64,000 nt of DNA from Sycobia sp. Sy_11 (GCA_018907035.1 JACCIC010000002.1:5305501-5369500); one strand, 5' to 3'. Positions 50,545 through 62,136 are shown, numbered from the stretch's first letter. A program made the numbers and translations. The notes: generated from the sequence alone by a model not told the origin.

Positions 50545-50677
50545 TAGTATGATATGATATGATATAAAATAAAATATAAAATATAATATAATATAATATA
50601 ATATGATATGATATGAAGTATGATATGATATGATCTGATATGATATGAAGTATGCTGTTATATGATACGGTATGATA

Positions 50678-50709
<32 letters not shown>
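50545..50709. repeat. pentanucleotide-like (TGATA)n/(TATAA)n and (TA)n tail
   Basis: Irregular TGATA, TATAA and TA arrays following the common 3' end of the dispersed repeat. Simple-sequence tails like this are typical of RTE/CR1-type retroelements. Confidence 0.7.
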
Positions 50710-50717
<8 letters not shown>

Positions 50718-50970
50718 CATTACATACATATATTATCACATTCAAAATAAAAAAAGTATAATTATAAAAGACATTTGTAGATTGCAGTAATATTAAAAAG
50801 TCGGGAAAAAATTCTTAAAAATTCTTAAAAAAATTAATCATAAAGTTAAGTTTATAATTGTGTAATGTTCTTCCTTCTTAATGTATTTATTTTCTGACAA
50901 TCAGCTGCAATGATCTACGATCAAGTTATTCTGATGACACTATAGATGCTCTCAATACAATTCTCAATTC

Positions 50971-52014
50971 TTAAGGGGAACTCACACACTTGTTCACTGG
51001 TTCAATTACTACTTTGTTGATATTCGCTGAGATTATAGGAGCTGCAAGTGCGTTGGCTGCTTGCATGGACTTAAGTTCAGGGTGGTCTTTTACAAAGGAA
51101 TCAATTTGTGCTAACTGGTCTCTTAGAGTATACAAAGGGCATGGTACCGTATTATTTTTTAAGCTTTCATAACATTGACTGATCATTGTTTCTGCCTTGT
51201 TCGATAGTGCTACTCCAATAATTTCTAAATTCTGAAGAAATAAAAGAATTGACTTAGTTTTTATTATATATGTACTGCAATATGGCGGTGAACTCACTTG
51301 TTTTAAACCGCTCAGTACTTCTTGGTCCGCAATTAAAGTTTTGTTAACGCTGTTTCGTACATTTTGATCTAAAGTTTGCATAGTAGTATTTAAAAGTAAT
51401 CCGCATCCTTTGCCGCCTTTTTGTTGCTGAGCCTGAGTCTTAAAATATATAAAACATATGGCATTAGTTTCTTTCGTTCAAACAACATTAACGTTTAAAC
51501 GGTTAATAATTCTGTTGCGTGAGCACTTTCAAGTTGTCTATAATCGCATTGTATTGGTATTTAAAGCAATGCATTACTAAGAGGTATTATGTAACGCATT
51601 TGAATTTGCTCAATTTTCGATCGACTTATATGTCATTGTACATTTTAACCCATAGACATTTTGATTTATTTTATTCTCATTACCGATGATAGCTTACAAT
51701 CAGGTGACCATTCGACAGTACATATACGGAGTTTTAATTTTTTTATTTCATCTCTTCCTTGAATTGCAAAATCCACTTGATTAATATTCATCAGAACCAT
51801 GTTCACGTTTCCTTGCATTTGTCTCAAATTGGTAGCTATAGATGGAATAGAGGCCGCTAGACTTTTTGCCAAAAAACTGAAATCTTGTCCAATTACCTTG
51901 AAGTAACAGACAAATAATTATTTGCCTTAAACATATATTAATGAATTTAACAGATAATTTTCTTACCTGTACTGTGCAGGCGGAAAAGATAATAGAAATA
52001 AGAAAGAATTTCAT
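50971..52014 (-). CDS. small secreted cysteine-containing protein, tandem copy 3 (4 exons)
   Basis: Exons 52014-51967, 51896-51684, 51438-51298 and 51231-50971, giving 220 aa. The leader is MKFFLISIIFSACTVQ. The variable part of exon 2 (FSFLAKSLAASIPSIATNLR) is of the copy 4 type, not the copy 1/2 type. Exon 4 starts NLEIIGVAL and carries CPLYTLRDQLAQIDSFVK, shared with copy 2. Six cysteines are conserved. The intron 2 donor is GTAATG instead of GTAATT. Intact and probably expressed. Function unknown. Confidence 0.85.
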
Positions 52015-52188
52015 TGTTGAAAAAATTAAATTTATAGAAATATGAGTGCGATGAAACCTAAGAAATGCTTTATTAGTATTATTAACGGATGGAATATGAA
52101 TAAAAAATATTAAAAAAAAAAACAAAAATTATATTTTTATTACTATTCAGCAGTAAAGGAAAAAGAAAATATAGATTTTATTTATGAT

Positions 52189-52226
<38 letters not shown>

Positions 52227-52800
52227 TCTTAATTAATTGATTTTATTTATACGTAGAATTAGACCAAAAATTGAAATAGTTTGATAAATTAAAATGCAGA
52301 GTAAAAAATTACTATGATTTCGAAATATCAGGATCAACCTCTAGAAACCAAATATTTTTAACTAAACGAAGACTATTCGAAACTGCAATTGGCATATATT
52401 GTTGTCAGTCATGCAGAGTCGTCGTAAATTCTAGTAAGACATTATGTATATAATAGCACCAGTAAAACTTGTTTAATGACTAACATGTTTATGAAAAAAA
52501 TTATAGATCGTGGGTTCCATTTTAACCAATCTACTAAAAAAGTTCACGTGATAGGCCAATGAAAGATATCTGCGTCAATTATTTTTGCGTCAAGCATACA
52601 TTTGAAAAAGTCACATTCAGAAATAAATTTTCTAGCACTGCTTGTGAATGTAATGTCTGGTATTGTATCCATATTTGATATGTACAATATTTATTATTAT
52701 ATGTAATTGACATCCAGTGTCCAAGGTAGGGATTGAATATTAAAAAAAGACGAGATCAGACAATTAAGTAATGCGATAAAATTCAAAAATGGAGTATATT
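52015..52800 (-). promoter_or_regulatory. duplicated upstream region of secreted-protein copy 3
   Basis: Homologous to the copy 1/2 upstream regions but more diverged, with a (TA)n expansion at 52191-52222. CACGTG is kept at 52545-52550. Beyond 52790 it runs into the same mariner C-terminal remnant as copy 1. Confidence 0.45.
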
Positions 52801-52905
52801 TAAAAATTAAGGTACATTGCTGCTAATCCCCTTCAAAGTAGCCCCCCCGTATCTAAACACTTATTCTTAGCCAATTTTCCAGTTTTCGTAACATCGGCGA
52901 AAAAA
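52790..52905 (-). pseudogene. short mariner C-terminal remnant
   Basis: Homologous to 35895-36005 next to copy 1 (shared CCCCCGTATCTAAACAC and TTTTCCAGTTTTCGTAAC). It ends abruptly at about 52905, marking the edge of the duplicated unit or a deletion. Confidence 0.65.
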
Positions 52906-54383
52906 TTACAATAAAATTTTCAAAATAACAAAATAAATTATTCGTATTTATAATTGCTTAACATACTGAATTACGTTAATATTATAACATAAAGGCAAAA
53001 AATGAAATGAAAGTAATTCGAAATTCTTAAATAAACCAATATAAAATGGAAAAGAAATAATTTATGTTATTTTACATTGGAATAAAATAGAATTACCGTA
53101 TTAGAACCAAGAGCACTATCAAGGTTAGAAAAAATAAAGTTAAATTAAAAAAAAATCATCGAAATAGCTTCTTTTATGGTAAAGATATTCTATTTTACAA
53201 TTAAGGAGCTGTTTGTGACGCAGTGCGCGAATGTACGCATGCTCAGTAGGCGGCGCGACGCCGCGATGTCTACGCGAGGAAAGATAAATCGCCGCCTGCT
53301 GTCGCTGATGCCACGCGTAAAATCTTTTTATAAATGATACATTGAAACATAATTACTAATAATTTAGAATGTATTAATAAATGCAAAGATAGATTAACTT
53401 TTATACTTCCACCTTGCCAAATTTTAAGTTTAAATGTTAATTAAATGAAAAGTAATAAATAATAGTTTAAACAAAAATTTTCTGAACTTCTATTGGTCGT
53501 ATGAAAATGTGCAAGGGCTAAATTTTTTTCTTTTTTTAAACGTAATAAAATGCATTTTGTTTCAATATTCTAGCGTTGAAAACTTACGAGATATCGTCCC
53601 TAGCAACGGCATTTTTCTCTTTAAACAATATAAATATTTAGTTTAAAAATCTGGTCTTTTCACCTTTGATTACTATTAGTATCCTCTAATGATTGCATTT
53701 TACTACATTAAACAATTCCCAGCCGTTGGTGAACTTCACAATGATTATGTTGCAATATAAATAATTATGCAACTGGTCGCCATATTGAAAGTACACTTTG
53801 TAATTTGAAACATAGTAGAAGTAGATGAGAAAACATCTATTTGCGCCATTATTAATTAATTTTAATTGTTTAAACAAATTGTATAGCTCTTTGAATATCG
53901 AAAATTTTTCCATTTTAATTGTTTATTTAACAATAGAAAAATCGACTTTTTAAGTTTTTAATGTACTCACTTTTGTTCAGAATTATCTCCTGCACAACTT
54001 TTCTACGAAACATTTTTCGATTAGAGCAATATTATTTAAACTATTGACGAAAAAGTTAAAAAAGAGCATTAGAGCATTTTTTGCTATTTTGCAATAAATA
54101 AATACGTCGCCGATGGGTTACGATCCCGACAATTTAGAATCTTATTCTACACATCCTCGTCTTTCATTTAATGTAAAAAAATAGGCGTTGGAGAAAATGT
54201 TGAATCAAAACCCAAATTCGCTTTGACTATTGAGGGAGTGCTAGATGGGGCCGATAAGGAAAAGGAGCTTATAGACCCCGAGGCAAAAACATCTGGCGGC
54301 TGGATTGATCCCATTGGCACTCTAGAGCCTTGCAGGGGGTCACTATCATCTGGCTGTGGCCAGGCCAGAATCGGAACAATGTT

Positions 54384-54444
<61 letters not shown>

Positions 54445-54460
54445 CATTACATACATATAT
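52906..54460. other. intergenic region between copies 3 and 4
   Basis: Mostly AT-rich. It includes a GC-rich island at about 53210-53325 and an unassigned open stretch at about 54180-54370 ending in a (TA)n tract (54388-54437). No gene recognised. Confidence 0.5.
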
Positions 54461-54697
54461 TATCACATTCAAAATAAAAAAGTATAATAATAAAAGAGAT
54501 TTATAAATTGCAGTAATATTAAAAAGTCAGGAAAAAATTCTTAAAAATTCTTAAAAAAAATTAATCATAAAGTTAAGTTTATAATTGTTTAATGTTCTTC
54601 CTTCTTAATGTATTTATTTTCTGACAATCAGCTGCAATGATCTACGATCGAGTTATTCTGATGACACTATAGATGCTGTCAATACAATTCTCAATTC

Positions 54698-55741
54698 TTA
54701 AGGAGAACTCACACACTTGTCCACTGGTTCAATTACTACTTTGTTGATATTCGCTGAGATTATAGGAGCTCCAAGTGCGTTGGCTGCTTGCATGGACTTA
54801 AGTTCAGGATTGTTTTTTACAAATTCATCAGCGTCTGCTAACCTGTCTCTTATGGTATACAGAGGGCATTGTAAACTATTAGTTTTTAAGCTCTCCTCAC
54901 ATTGGCTGATCAATATTTCTGCCCTGTTCTTTAGTGTTGCTTCCATAATTTGTAAATTCTGAAGGAATAAAAGAATTGACTTAGTTTTTATTATATATGT
55001 ACTGCAATATGGCGGTTAACTCACTTGTATTAAACCGTTCAGTAATTCTTGGTCCACAGTTAAAGTCTTGTTCACGCTGTTTCGTACATTTTGATCCAAA
55101 GTTTGCATAGTATTCTTTAAAAGTAATCCGCATCCTTTGCCGCCTTTTTGTTGCTGAGCCTGAGTCTTAAAATATATAAAACATATGGCGTTAGTTTCTT
55201 TCGTTCAAACAACATTAACGATTAAACGGTTAATAATTCTGTTGCGTGAGCACTTTCAAGTTGTCTATAATCGCATTGTATTGGTATTTAAAGCAATGCA
55301 TTACTAAGAGGTATTATGTAACGCACTGGAATTTGCTCAATTTTCGATCTACTTATACGTCATTGTACATTTTAACCCATAGACATTTTGATTTATTTTA
55401 TTCTAATTACCGATGATAGCTTACAATCAGGTGACCATTCGACAGTACATATACGGAGTTTTAATTTTTTTATATCGTCTCTTCCTTGAATTGCAAAATC
55501 CACTCGATTAATATTCTTCAGAACCATGTTTACGTTTACTTGTATTTGTCTCAAATTGGTACTTGTAGGTGGAATAGAGGCCGCTAGATTTTTTGCCAGT
55601 GAACTGAAATCTGGTCCAATTACCTTGAAGTAACAGACAAATAATTATTTGCCTTAAACATATATTAATGAATTTAACAGATAATTTTCTTACCTGTGCT
55701 GTGCAGGCATAAAAAATAATAGGAAGAACAAAGAATTGCAT
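54698..55741 (-). CDS. small secreted cysteine-containing protein, tandem copy 4 (4 exons)
   Basis: Exons 55741-55694, 55623-55411, 55165-55025 and 54958-54698, giving 220 aa. The leader is MQFFVLPIIFYACTAQ, the most changed of the four. The exon 2 variable part (FSSLAKNLAASIPP) is like copy 3. Exon 4 starts NLQIMEATLKNRAEILI and has RDRLADADEFVKNNPELKS. Six cysteines are conserved, and the terminus is DKCVSSP. Introns are about 98% identical to those of copy 1 although the protein differs at many positions. Intact. Function unknown. Confidence 0.85.
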
Positions 55742-56460
55742 AGTCGAAAAAATTAAATTCATAGTAATATGATTGCGATTAAACCTAAGAAATGTTTCAT
55801 TAGTATTATTCATGGATTCAATATGAATAAGAGATATTAAAAAAAAAAAACCAAGAATTATATTTTTCTTAGTATTCAAAAGTAAAGAAAAAATAAAATA
55901 TAGATATTATTTATCATACAATATGTATAGACCATTAGTCTTAATTCATTTATTTTTTAATTGAATCCGTAGAATTAGCCCAAAAATTGAAATAGTTTGA
56001 TGAATTAAAATGCAGAGTAAAAAAATTACTATGAATTCGAAATATCAAGATCAACCTCTAGAAACCAAATATTTTTAACTAAACGAAGACTATTCGAAAC
56101 TGAAATTGGCATATATTGTTGTCAGTCATGCAGAATCGTCGTAAATTTTATTAAGTCATTATGTATATCAATAGCAGCAGTAAAAATGAATAACACGTTT
56201 ATTTAAAAAGTTATATATCGTGTGTTGCATATTAAACAGTTTACTGAAAAAGCTCAAGTGAAAGGCCAATAAAAGATATCTGTATCAAACATTTTTGCGT
56301 GAAGCACACTTTTGAAATGGTTACATTCAGAAGTAAACTTACTGGTATTGCTTATCAATATCTTGCCTAGAAATACATCCATATTTCGTACATACGATAC
56401 TTATTATTGTATGCAATTGACATCCGATGTCAAAGGTAGGAATTGCGTATTAGAAAAAAT
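55742..56460 (-). promoter_or_regulatory. duplicated upstream region of secreted-protein copy 4
   Basis: The most diverged of the four homologous upstream regions. The CACGTG palindrome of the others reads CAAGTG here (56255-56260). Confidence 0.4.
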
Positions 56461-56549
56461 ATATATACCTGAGTTTGGCATTGGCATGAATGTAAAATCA
56501 GTGTTGCCTTTCATCGGATTTTATAGATCCTAAATGTCTTGTTTCACAA

Positions 56550-56611
56550 GTAGAGGCCATGGCATTTGTGTCACGAAACTACAATATTTCTCATAGCAGT
56601 ACTATGTATGG

Positions 56612-56671
<60 letters not shown>

Positions 56672-57056
56672 TATATCGTATATTTATGTATTTAAAATTA
56701 TTTACCGTGAAAATTTATTTAGTGGTGTCCACTGAAATTGAAGCAAAAAATGGTTTCCGAAATACCATCTTATTGAAGCGGATACTGAGATAAAGTGCCT
56801 TGGATGCGACAGTGACGATATATATACATATTTTTAGGTTTATTGTTAAAATAACATAGTATTTTCTCACCATATATTTATTAATTTGAAAAATAAATGT
56901 TTAGTCTATGTCCTTCCGAAGATGATATAGAATATGTATTTAAAATTTAAGAACAATCGTTTTTATTTTTGTGAAATTTTTTTTGTGAAATCTGTAAAAT
57001 TAAAACACGTTTTGTCTTTAGAAATTAGTATGAGATATGGATATTCTATGATATGA

Positions 57057-57060
<4 letters not shown>
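56550..57060 (+). repeat. dispersed repeat family, copy D
   Basis: (TA)n tract at 56617-56665, then the shared body (GTGGTGTCCACTGAAATTGAAGC; TCTATGTCCTTCCGAAGATG) and the end ACGTTTTGTCTTTAGAAATTAGTATGA (about 57005-57032) with a simple-sequence tail and a second (TA)n at 57060-57116. The 60-bp array is absent or reduced to one degenerate unit. Confidence 0.6.
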
Positions 57061-57116
<56 letters not shown>

Positions 57117-57120
<4 letters not shown>

Positions 57121-57810
57121 TTAAATTCATTTTAGGGAGGCCTAAGAGACAGAATGATAGCCACATTTTAAGAGCTGTAGTCTGCATCGATACATCATAT
57201 ACTTCAGTGTATAAATGTTTAAAACAGGAGTATTGATATCTTGGGAAATAGACAGTGTTAGGTCCTAAGACTTTGAATGGTGCATCGATGTTGTAATCAG
57301 AGGTATATGAATCAATTTCAGCCTAATTCATAATCCAAATATCGTGGTGTTATGAACACACGATAATTTATTCAGTAAGACTTAAAAATTATGTTATTAT
57401 ATGTTATTAGTTGTAAGTATATGAATTATAGTTTATAATATATACGGCGTAATCGCCGTAGAAATTTCATAAAATTACGCGAGACAAATGAAAACGTAGT
57501 ATTAAGATTATTCGTATATATTATTATCTAAAGGTTGGATTCATTGTAAATTGTAAGAAGTTTCTTTTTGAATTTTAACAGTAGAGTTATGAACTCGACA
57601 TAATCCTTAATATTGAGATATATTGATTGAGACAAATAATTGAGATATTTCATATCGGTTATTATGTTTGGAAAGAAAATGTAGCATGATCTCTCGAGAT
57701 GACTAATCTCGGACCAAGCGGCTCCGCGTATGACAATAATGTAACGATATACTTATGTAAAATTAATATACAACAGAGACTGGGAGGTTATAGCTAGCCG
57801 TTCCTTTTAT
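57117..57810. other. unassigned sequence
   Basis: AT-rich. No coding frame or repeat family recognised before the mariner element. Confidence 0.4.
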
Positions 57811-59110
57811 TATGAGGTGAACTTAGTTTCTGACCTTCACGTTTAGATGGCGATATAAGTACTACGAAAAGTCAGATGTGTCGGATTTAGTACTAATTTT
57901 TTAGTTTATGCATTTACCAATAAAATTCAGTTAACAGACGGCATCATTTGTGTAAACATTATAATTTTTTGATTAGTGAAAAATGAATCACGATAAATCG
58001 TTTTTTCGGCATGTCCTTTTGCACTATCTTGATTTGAAAAAAAGTGTAGCAGAAATTTACCGATTGCTTCAAGAATGTTATGGCGAACAAGCTCCGTTAC
58101 CTACAACGTGTAAAGACTGGTTTTAGCGATTTAAAAGTAGAGATACTGATGTTAATGACAAATAACGTTCTGGACATCCGAAAAAGCTTGAAGATTATGA
58201 ATTGCAAGCTTTATTGGACGAAAAATCAGCTGAAACGCAGAAAGAACTGGCTAATAAGTTAGGAGTCAGTGACAGAGCAGCTGGAAAATATTTACATGCG
58301 ATGGAAAATATTCATAAATAAGGACAATGGATGCCACACGATTTGGCCGAAAGTGTCATTATGAATCGATACAACATTGCACTGTCTTTGCTTGCCAGGC
58401 AAAAAAGAAGAGTTTTCTATGGCGTTTTGTCACTGGTGATGAAAACTGGATCTACTATGACAATCTTAAGCGCAACAAGGTCATGGGTGGACCCAGGCCA
58501 ACCGTGCACATCGACACCAAAACGAAACATCGACGGACAAAAGGTATTGCTGTGCATTTGATGGGACTAACAGAGTGTGCTGTGCTACAGGCTGCTAAAA
58601 CCGAATGAAACCGTCACTGTCGAGGTATACAAACGCCAACTGAATGATTTACAAAAAAAATTCGATCGAGCATATATGAACAATCGGGAGTAATAGGTGC
58701 AAATTCATTAGTTTGTATGACAACGCTCGGCCACATTTTGAGAAAGCCATCAAAAACACCTTGTTGAAGCTCGAATAGGTATTGTTGCCGCACCCAGCAT
58801 ACTCGCCAGACATAGCGCCTGCTGATTACCACCGATTCTGATCGATGCAGCACGACCTCGTTGATACGCACATCCAACAAATATAAAACATATAAAAAAT
58901 GTTTAAAAAGTGCGAGAATTTCTGGATGATTGGATCGCCACGAAACCGCCATTGCTCTTTCGCCACAGTATCGCCATTTTGACAGAAAGATGGGAAAATG
59001 TAGTAGAAAATAAAGGAAAATATTTTGACCAATATAACGTGTATTCATTTTCCATCATGAATGCCCTTTTTTCGTTAAAAAAGGTCGGAAACTAAATTTG
59101 CCCCCACATA
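57811..59110 (+). mobile_element. full-length but degenerate mariner transposon
   Basis: Inverted ends at 57811-57837 (TATGAGGTGAACTTAGTTTC) and 59079-59110 (complement TATGTGGGGGCAAATTTAGT), 1.3 kb apart, the usual mariner size, with TA at both edges. The transposase frame starts at 57983 (MNHDKSFFRHVLLHYLDLKK), but has stops at 58124 and 58164 and frameshifts. Recognisable parts are a helix-turn-helix region, the catalytic TGDENWIYYDN (about 58430), VDPGQP, LLKPNETVTVEVY, and a C-terminal LTERWENVVENKGKYFD. Mellifera/irritans-type mariner is likely. Not active. Confidence 0.85.
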
Positions 59111-61222
59111 TTTCGGGAAAAATTAAAATTATATAATTTTTTGCTTTAACTTGCAGTTTTTCTGAGTTCAGTAATTCTTGTTCGCCTCGTAATTATTAAT
59201 ATTACAGCAGAAATTAAAATTGAATTGATTCCGATCTTTCATTAAAAGAGAATGAAAGTTTCAGATAGTTGAAATAAATGATCACGAGCAAATTCTTGTC
59301 ATATATCAAATTATATGTATAACTAAGGTACATAATTGATCCATGTCGTAATGGAAAAACTCAAGAATTTTTCTTAAAATAGTTTTTATACGGTTTCACA
59401 AATACAGTGGCCGAATACTTGCTATGGAAAAATTCTTGAGGTTTTCGAAAGAAGTTAAAAGGTTATGCATCCTCAAAGTAATGATCCATGCTATCACGGG
59501 AGCTTTCCAATATTTTCTATATAAAAGCTATTTTACGGACGTTTAATGAGATAGATCGTATTCTAGCTGTAAGAAAATACTGAAAAGTTTGAAATCGGGT
59601 GACATGTTCGGCTTGCCACCTCGGGCTTTCCCACCATCATGCCGCGTAAGAGTTAAGGCTGCTTTCGGCGAGTAGGGCTTATCGCCCGAAATTTGACCCC
59701 GATTCGAGGGGAATGTAGTTTATAAAAACGATGTATGAGAGTGCGCAGTATTATTGTTCTCTGGTCTCTGCTCAGGTCAACATCGTTTTTATAATTATAT
59801 TATTTTAATTCTTTGTTATATAAAATTACATTCAAATTAATAGTTTTTGATTTTATTTAAATAAATTCAACATCCCAGCTTCGTTGTTTATTATACATAG
59901 CCTTTCCTTATTAGATGTTTTTTGCAAAAGTACATCCCCAGTGAAATATTTGTACATCATATAATTTGCCTCTGTACATTTTATACATTATGTAGGGATA
60001 ATATTTATTTCAAACTCTTGTATTTCTACTAATTTTTTTAGTTTAGATTAGACGATACTAATTTTTTTTATTGCATTATCGTTTTGTCGGCCTTCTAATT
60101 CATCTAATTCAACCTTGCCCATCCTGGAATTGGACCATAGCCATATCTACAAAAAGAAAGATTAAATATCTAACAGCATTGCCTGCATTCTGATTTATTG
60201 TTTGATGACACGTTTTACCTATTATTATGCATCATCTATATTTTATATTTTCGAGAACATTAAATACACGGCCGTACGATATTTCGTAACGAACTTCGCT
60301 TGTATCAAAGTATTACAAGACGATAATATCGGCTGAAGTAGAACATCTTTTAGAATATAAAATCATGTTACAGCAGATGCTATACTGGAAATAGTGTAAT
60401 GAAACATAACTATAAATATTGTTTTTATATATAATTTAATATTACTTAAAATAATAAATCAAATTTCAAACGTGTATAACTTTTCAGATTTCAGTTATTA
60501 AAAACATGATTTCTATTTTATATTATTTTATACATTTTATAACTGATCGGATTAGCCATGAAATTCAGGATAATACTGCCATTTGAGATGTCAACAATTT
60601 TGAGAAATCAATGGCAGTTTAAAGTGTTTTCTGCTACTTATGACAAAGTAATATCCGGCCAACTAATTATAGTTAAGCGAATTTCTCCCTGTATTTAGAG
60701 GATTCAAAACCAATCCGAACATATAAATTAGGGGTCTGAAACCTAACGATTTTGGATTAATAAAGCGATATTAATAATTTAATAAATTAATAAATTATGA
60801 AACTGCATACTCGTATGCGTTCCGTAAAGCTCTAATTTTCGTTCTTTTTTCTTCTATTTTCGAAAGTAAATTTTAACTATTAATCAATGACATAACGCAT
60901 TTATAATTTTGATAGATTCTTGCTTATCATTTTTCGAGTAATACAACCATTACCATTCAGCTTCTGCTTAAACTATCATGATGCGCTATTTAAAAGACGG
61001 AAAGATATTACAAAAATGTATTACTTTTATAGAGTTGAATCCTTGAACAATCATTGTGGGTGAAACTTGGTTGAGTTCACAACTATTTGTCACTCACTTC
61101 TTACGTATACTAGCTGGTCAATCTAAGGATCGTTCAATCTCTTGATCTGAACTGCACGAGAGTCAATTTGAAATACCATTCCTTCAATAAAGACATACTG
61201 TTAAAACTTAAAACTAAATGTG
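59111..61222. other. intergenic, no gene recognised
   Basis: AT-rich. A slightly GC-richer stretch at 59600-59780 has no coding signature that I can identify. Confidence 0.45.
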
Positions 61223-61224
61223 TA

Positions 61225-61410
61225 CGAGGTGTGTTCAAAAACTAAAGAGAATTTTTAAATTTCGCGGGTTTGGAGAGTCCGTTTGTATAAAAATTTTTTT
61301 ATTATGTTGGTACGCATGGCGCTGAAGTACGATAAATTTTCAGCAATATTCATTGCTTACTTTTTAAGTGGCAGCTGCTAACGTTAGACGCGTTTTTTTG
61401 AGCTCGGCGA
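61225..61410 (+). repeat. left long inverted repeat of the mariner-like element
   Basis: About 186 bp, including GGCGCTGAAGTACGATAAAT and GCAGCTGCTAACGTTAGA, mirrored in the right arm. Confidence 0.85.
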
Positions 61411-61953
61411 GTTTCGTTTGTCGAGCCTTTTTCGGTCTTGGCGATCCCGAATGCCTCCACTGGGACGATTGAGCCTTAGTTTCGACATCATATCCGTAAA
61501 CCCATGTTTCGTCACCTGTTATAACACGTTTTAGTAGTTCTGCATTGTTATTAACTTCATTTAGCGACTCTTGAGCAACTTCCATTCGCTGCTGTTTTTG
61601 TTCGAAATTCAACCATTTTGGAACAAATTTTGCTGCCACACGTTTCATATCCAAAACAACCGAAAAAATTCCATGGCAGGAGTCAACATCATCAGGGACT
61701 TCTCTGATTGTGATTCGGCGATCGTTCATAGTCATTTCTTTCACTTTTTTCAGGTTTTCATCGGTTGCTGATGTGCTTGGGCGTCCGGGTCCTTCGTCAT
61801 CTTTGAATTCGTCAACTCGTAAATTCTTGTTTTACTCATAGCAGACTCACCATATGCCTTTGTTAACACTTTACAAACTTTACTACACTTTATTTCATTT
61901 TTTACGCAAAATTGAATATAAATTCTTTGCTTCGTTTTTTTCACAAACAAAAA

Positions 61954-62136
61954 TCGCCGAGCTCAAAAAACACATCTAACTTTAGCAGCTGCCACTTAAA
62001 AAGTAAGCAATGAATATTGCTGAAAATTTATCGTACTTCAGCGCCATGCGTACCAATATAATAAAAAAATTTTTATGACGGAACTTTCCAAACCCGCGAA
62101 ATTTAAAAATTGTCGTTACTTTATGAACACACCTCG
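61954..62136 (-). repeat. right long inverted repeat of the mariner-like element
   Basis: About 183 bp, reverse complement of the left arm with scattered substitutions (for example AAAGTTAGATGTG against AACGTTAGACGCG). Confidence 0.85.

Larger units (their letters stand above)
46960..50560 (+). repeat. dispersed repeat family, copy C, split by a LINE
   Basis: It continues from the 60-bp array through a (TA)n tract (47009-47042), the common body (GTGATGTTAACTGAAATTCAAGC near 47093), a (GA)n tract (about 47417-47470) and the GTTGGATATGAACATTCAT block. There it is interrupted by the Jockey-type LINE and resumes at 50269 to the same 3' end (about 50545). It is followed by a TGATA/TATAA-type tail. 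Without the LINE it aligns with copy B. Confidence 0.7.

Noticed and set aside
58614..59048. 144-codon minus-strand frame
   Set aside because: Antisense to the degenerate mariner transposase.
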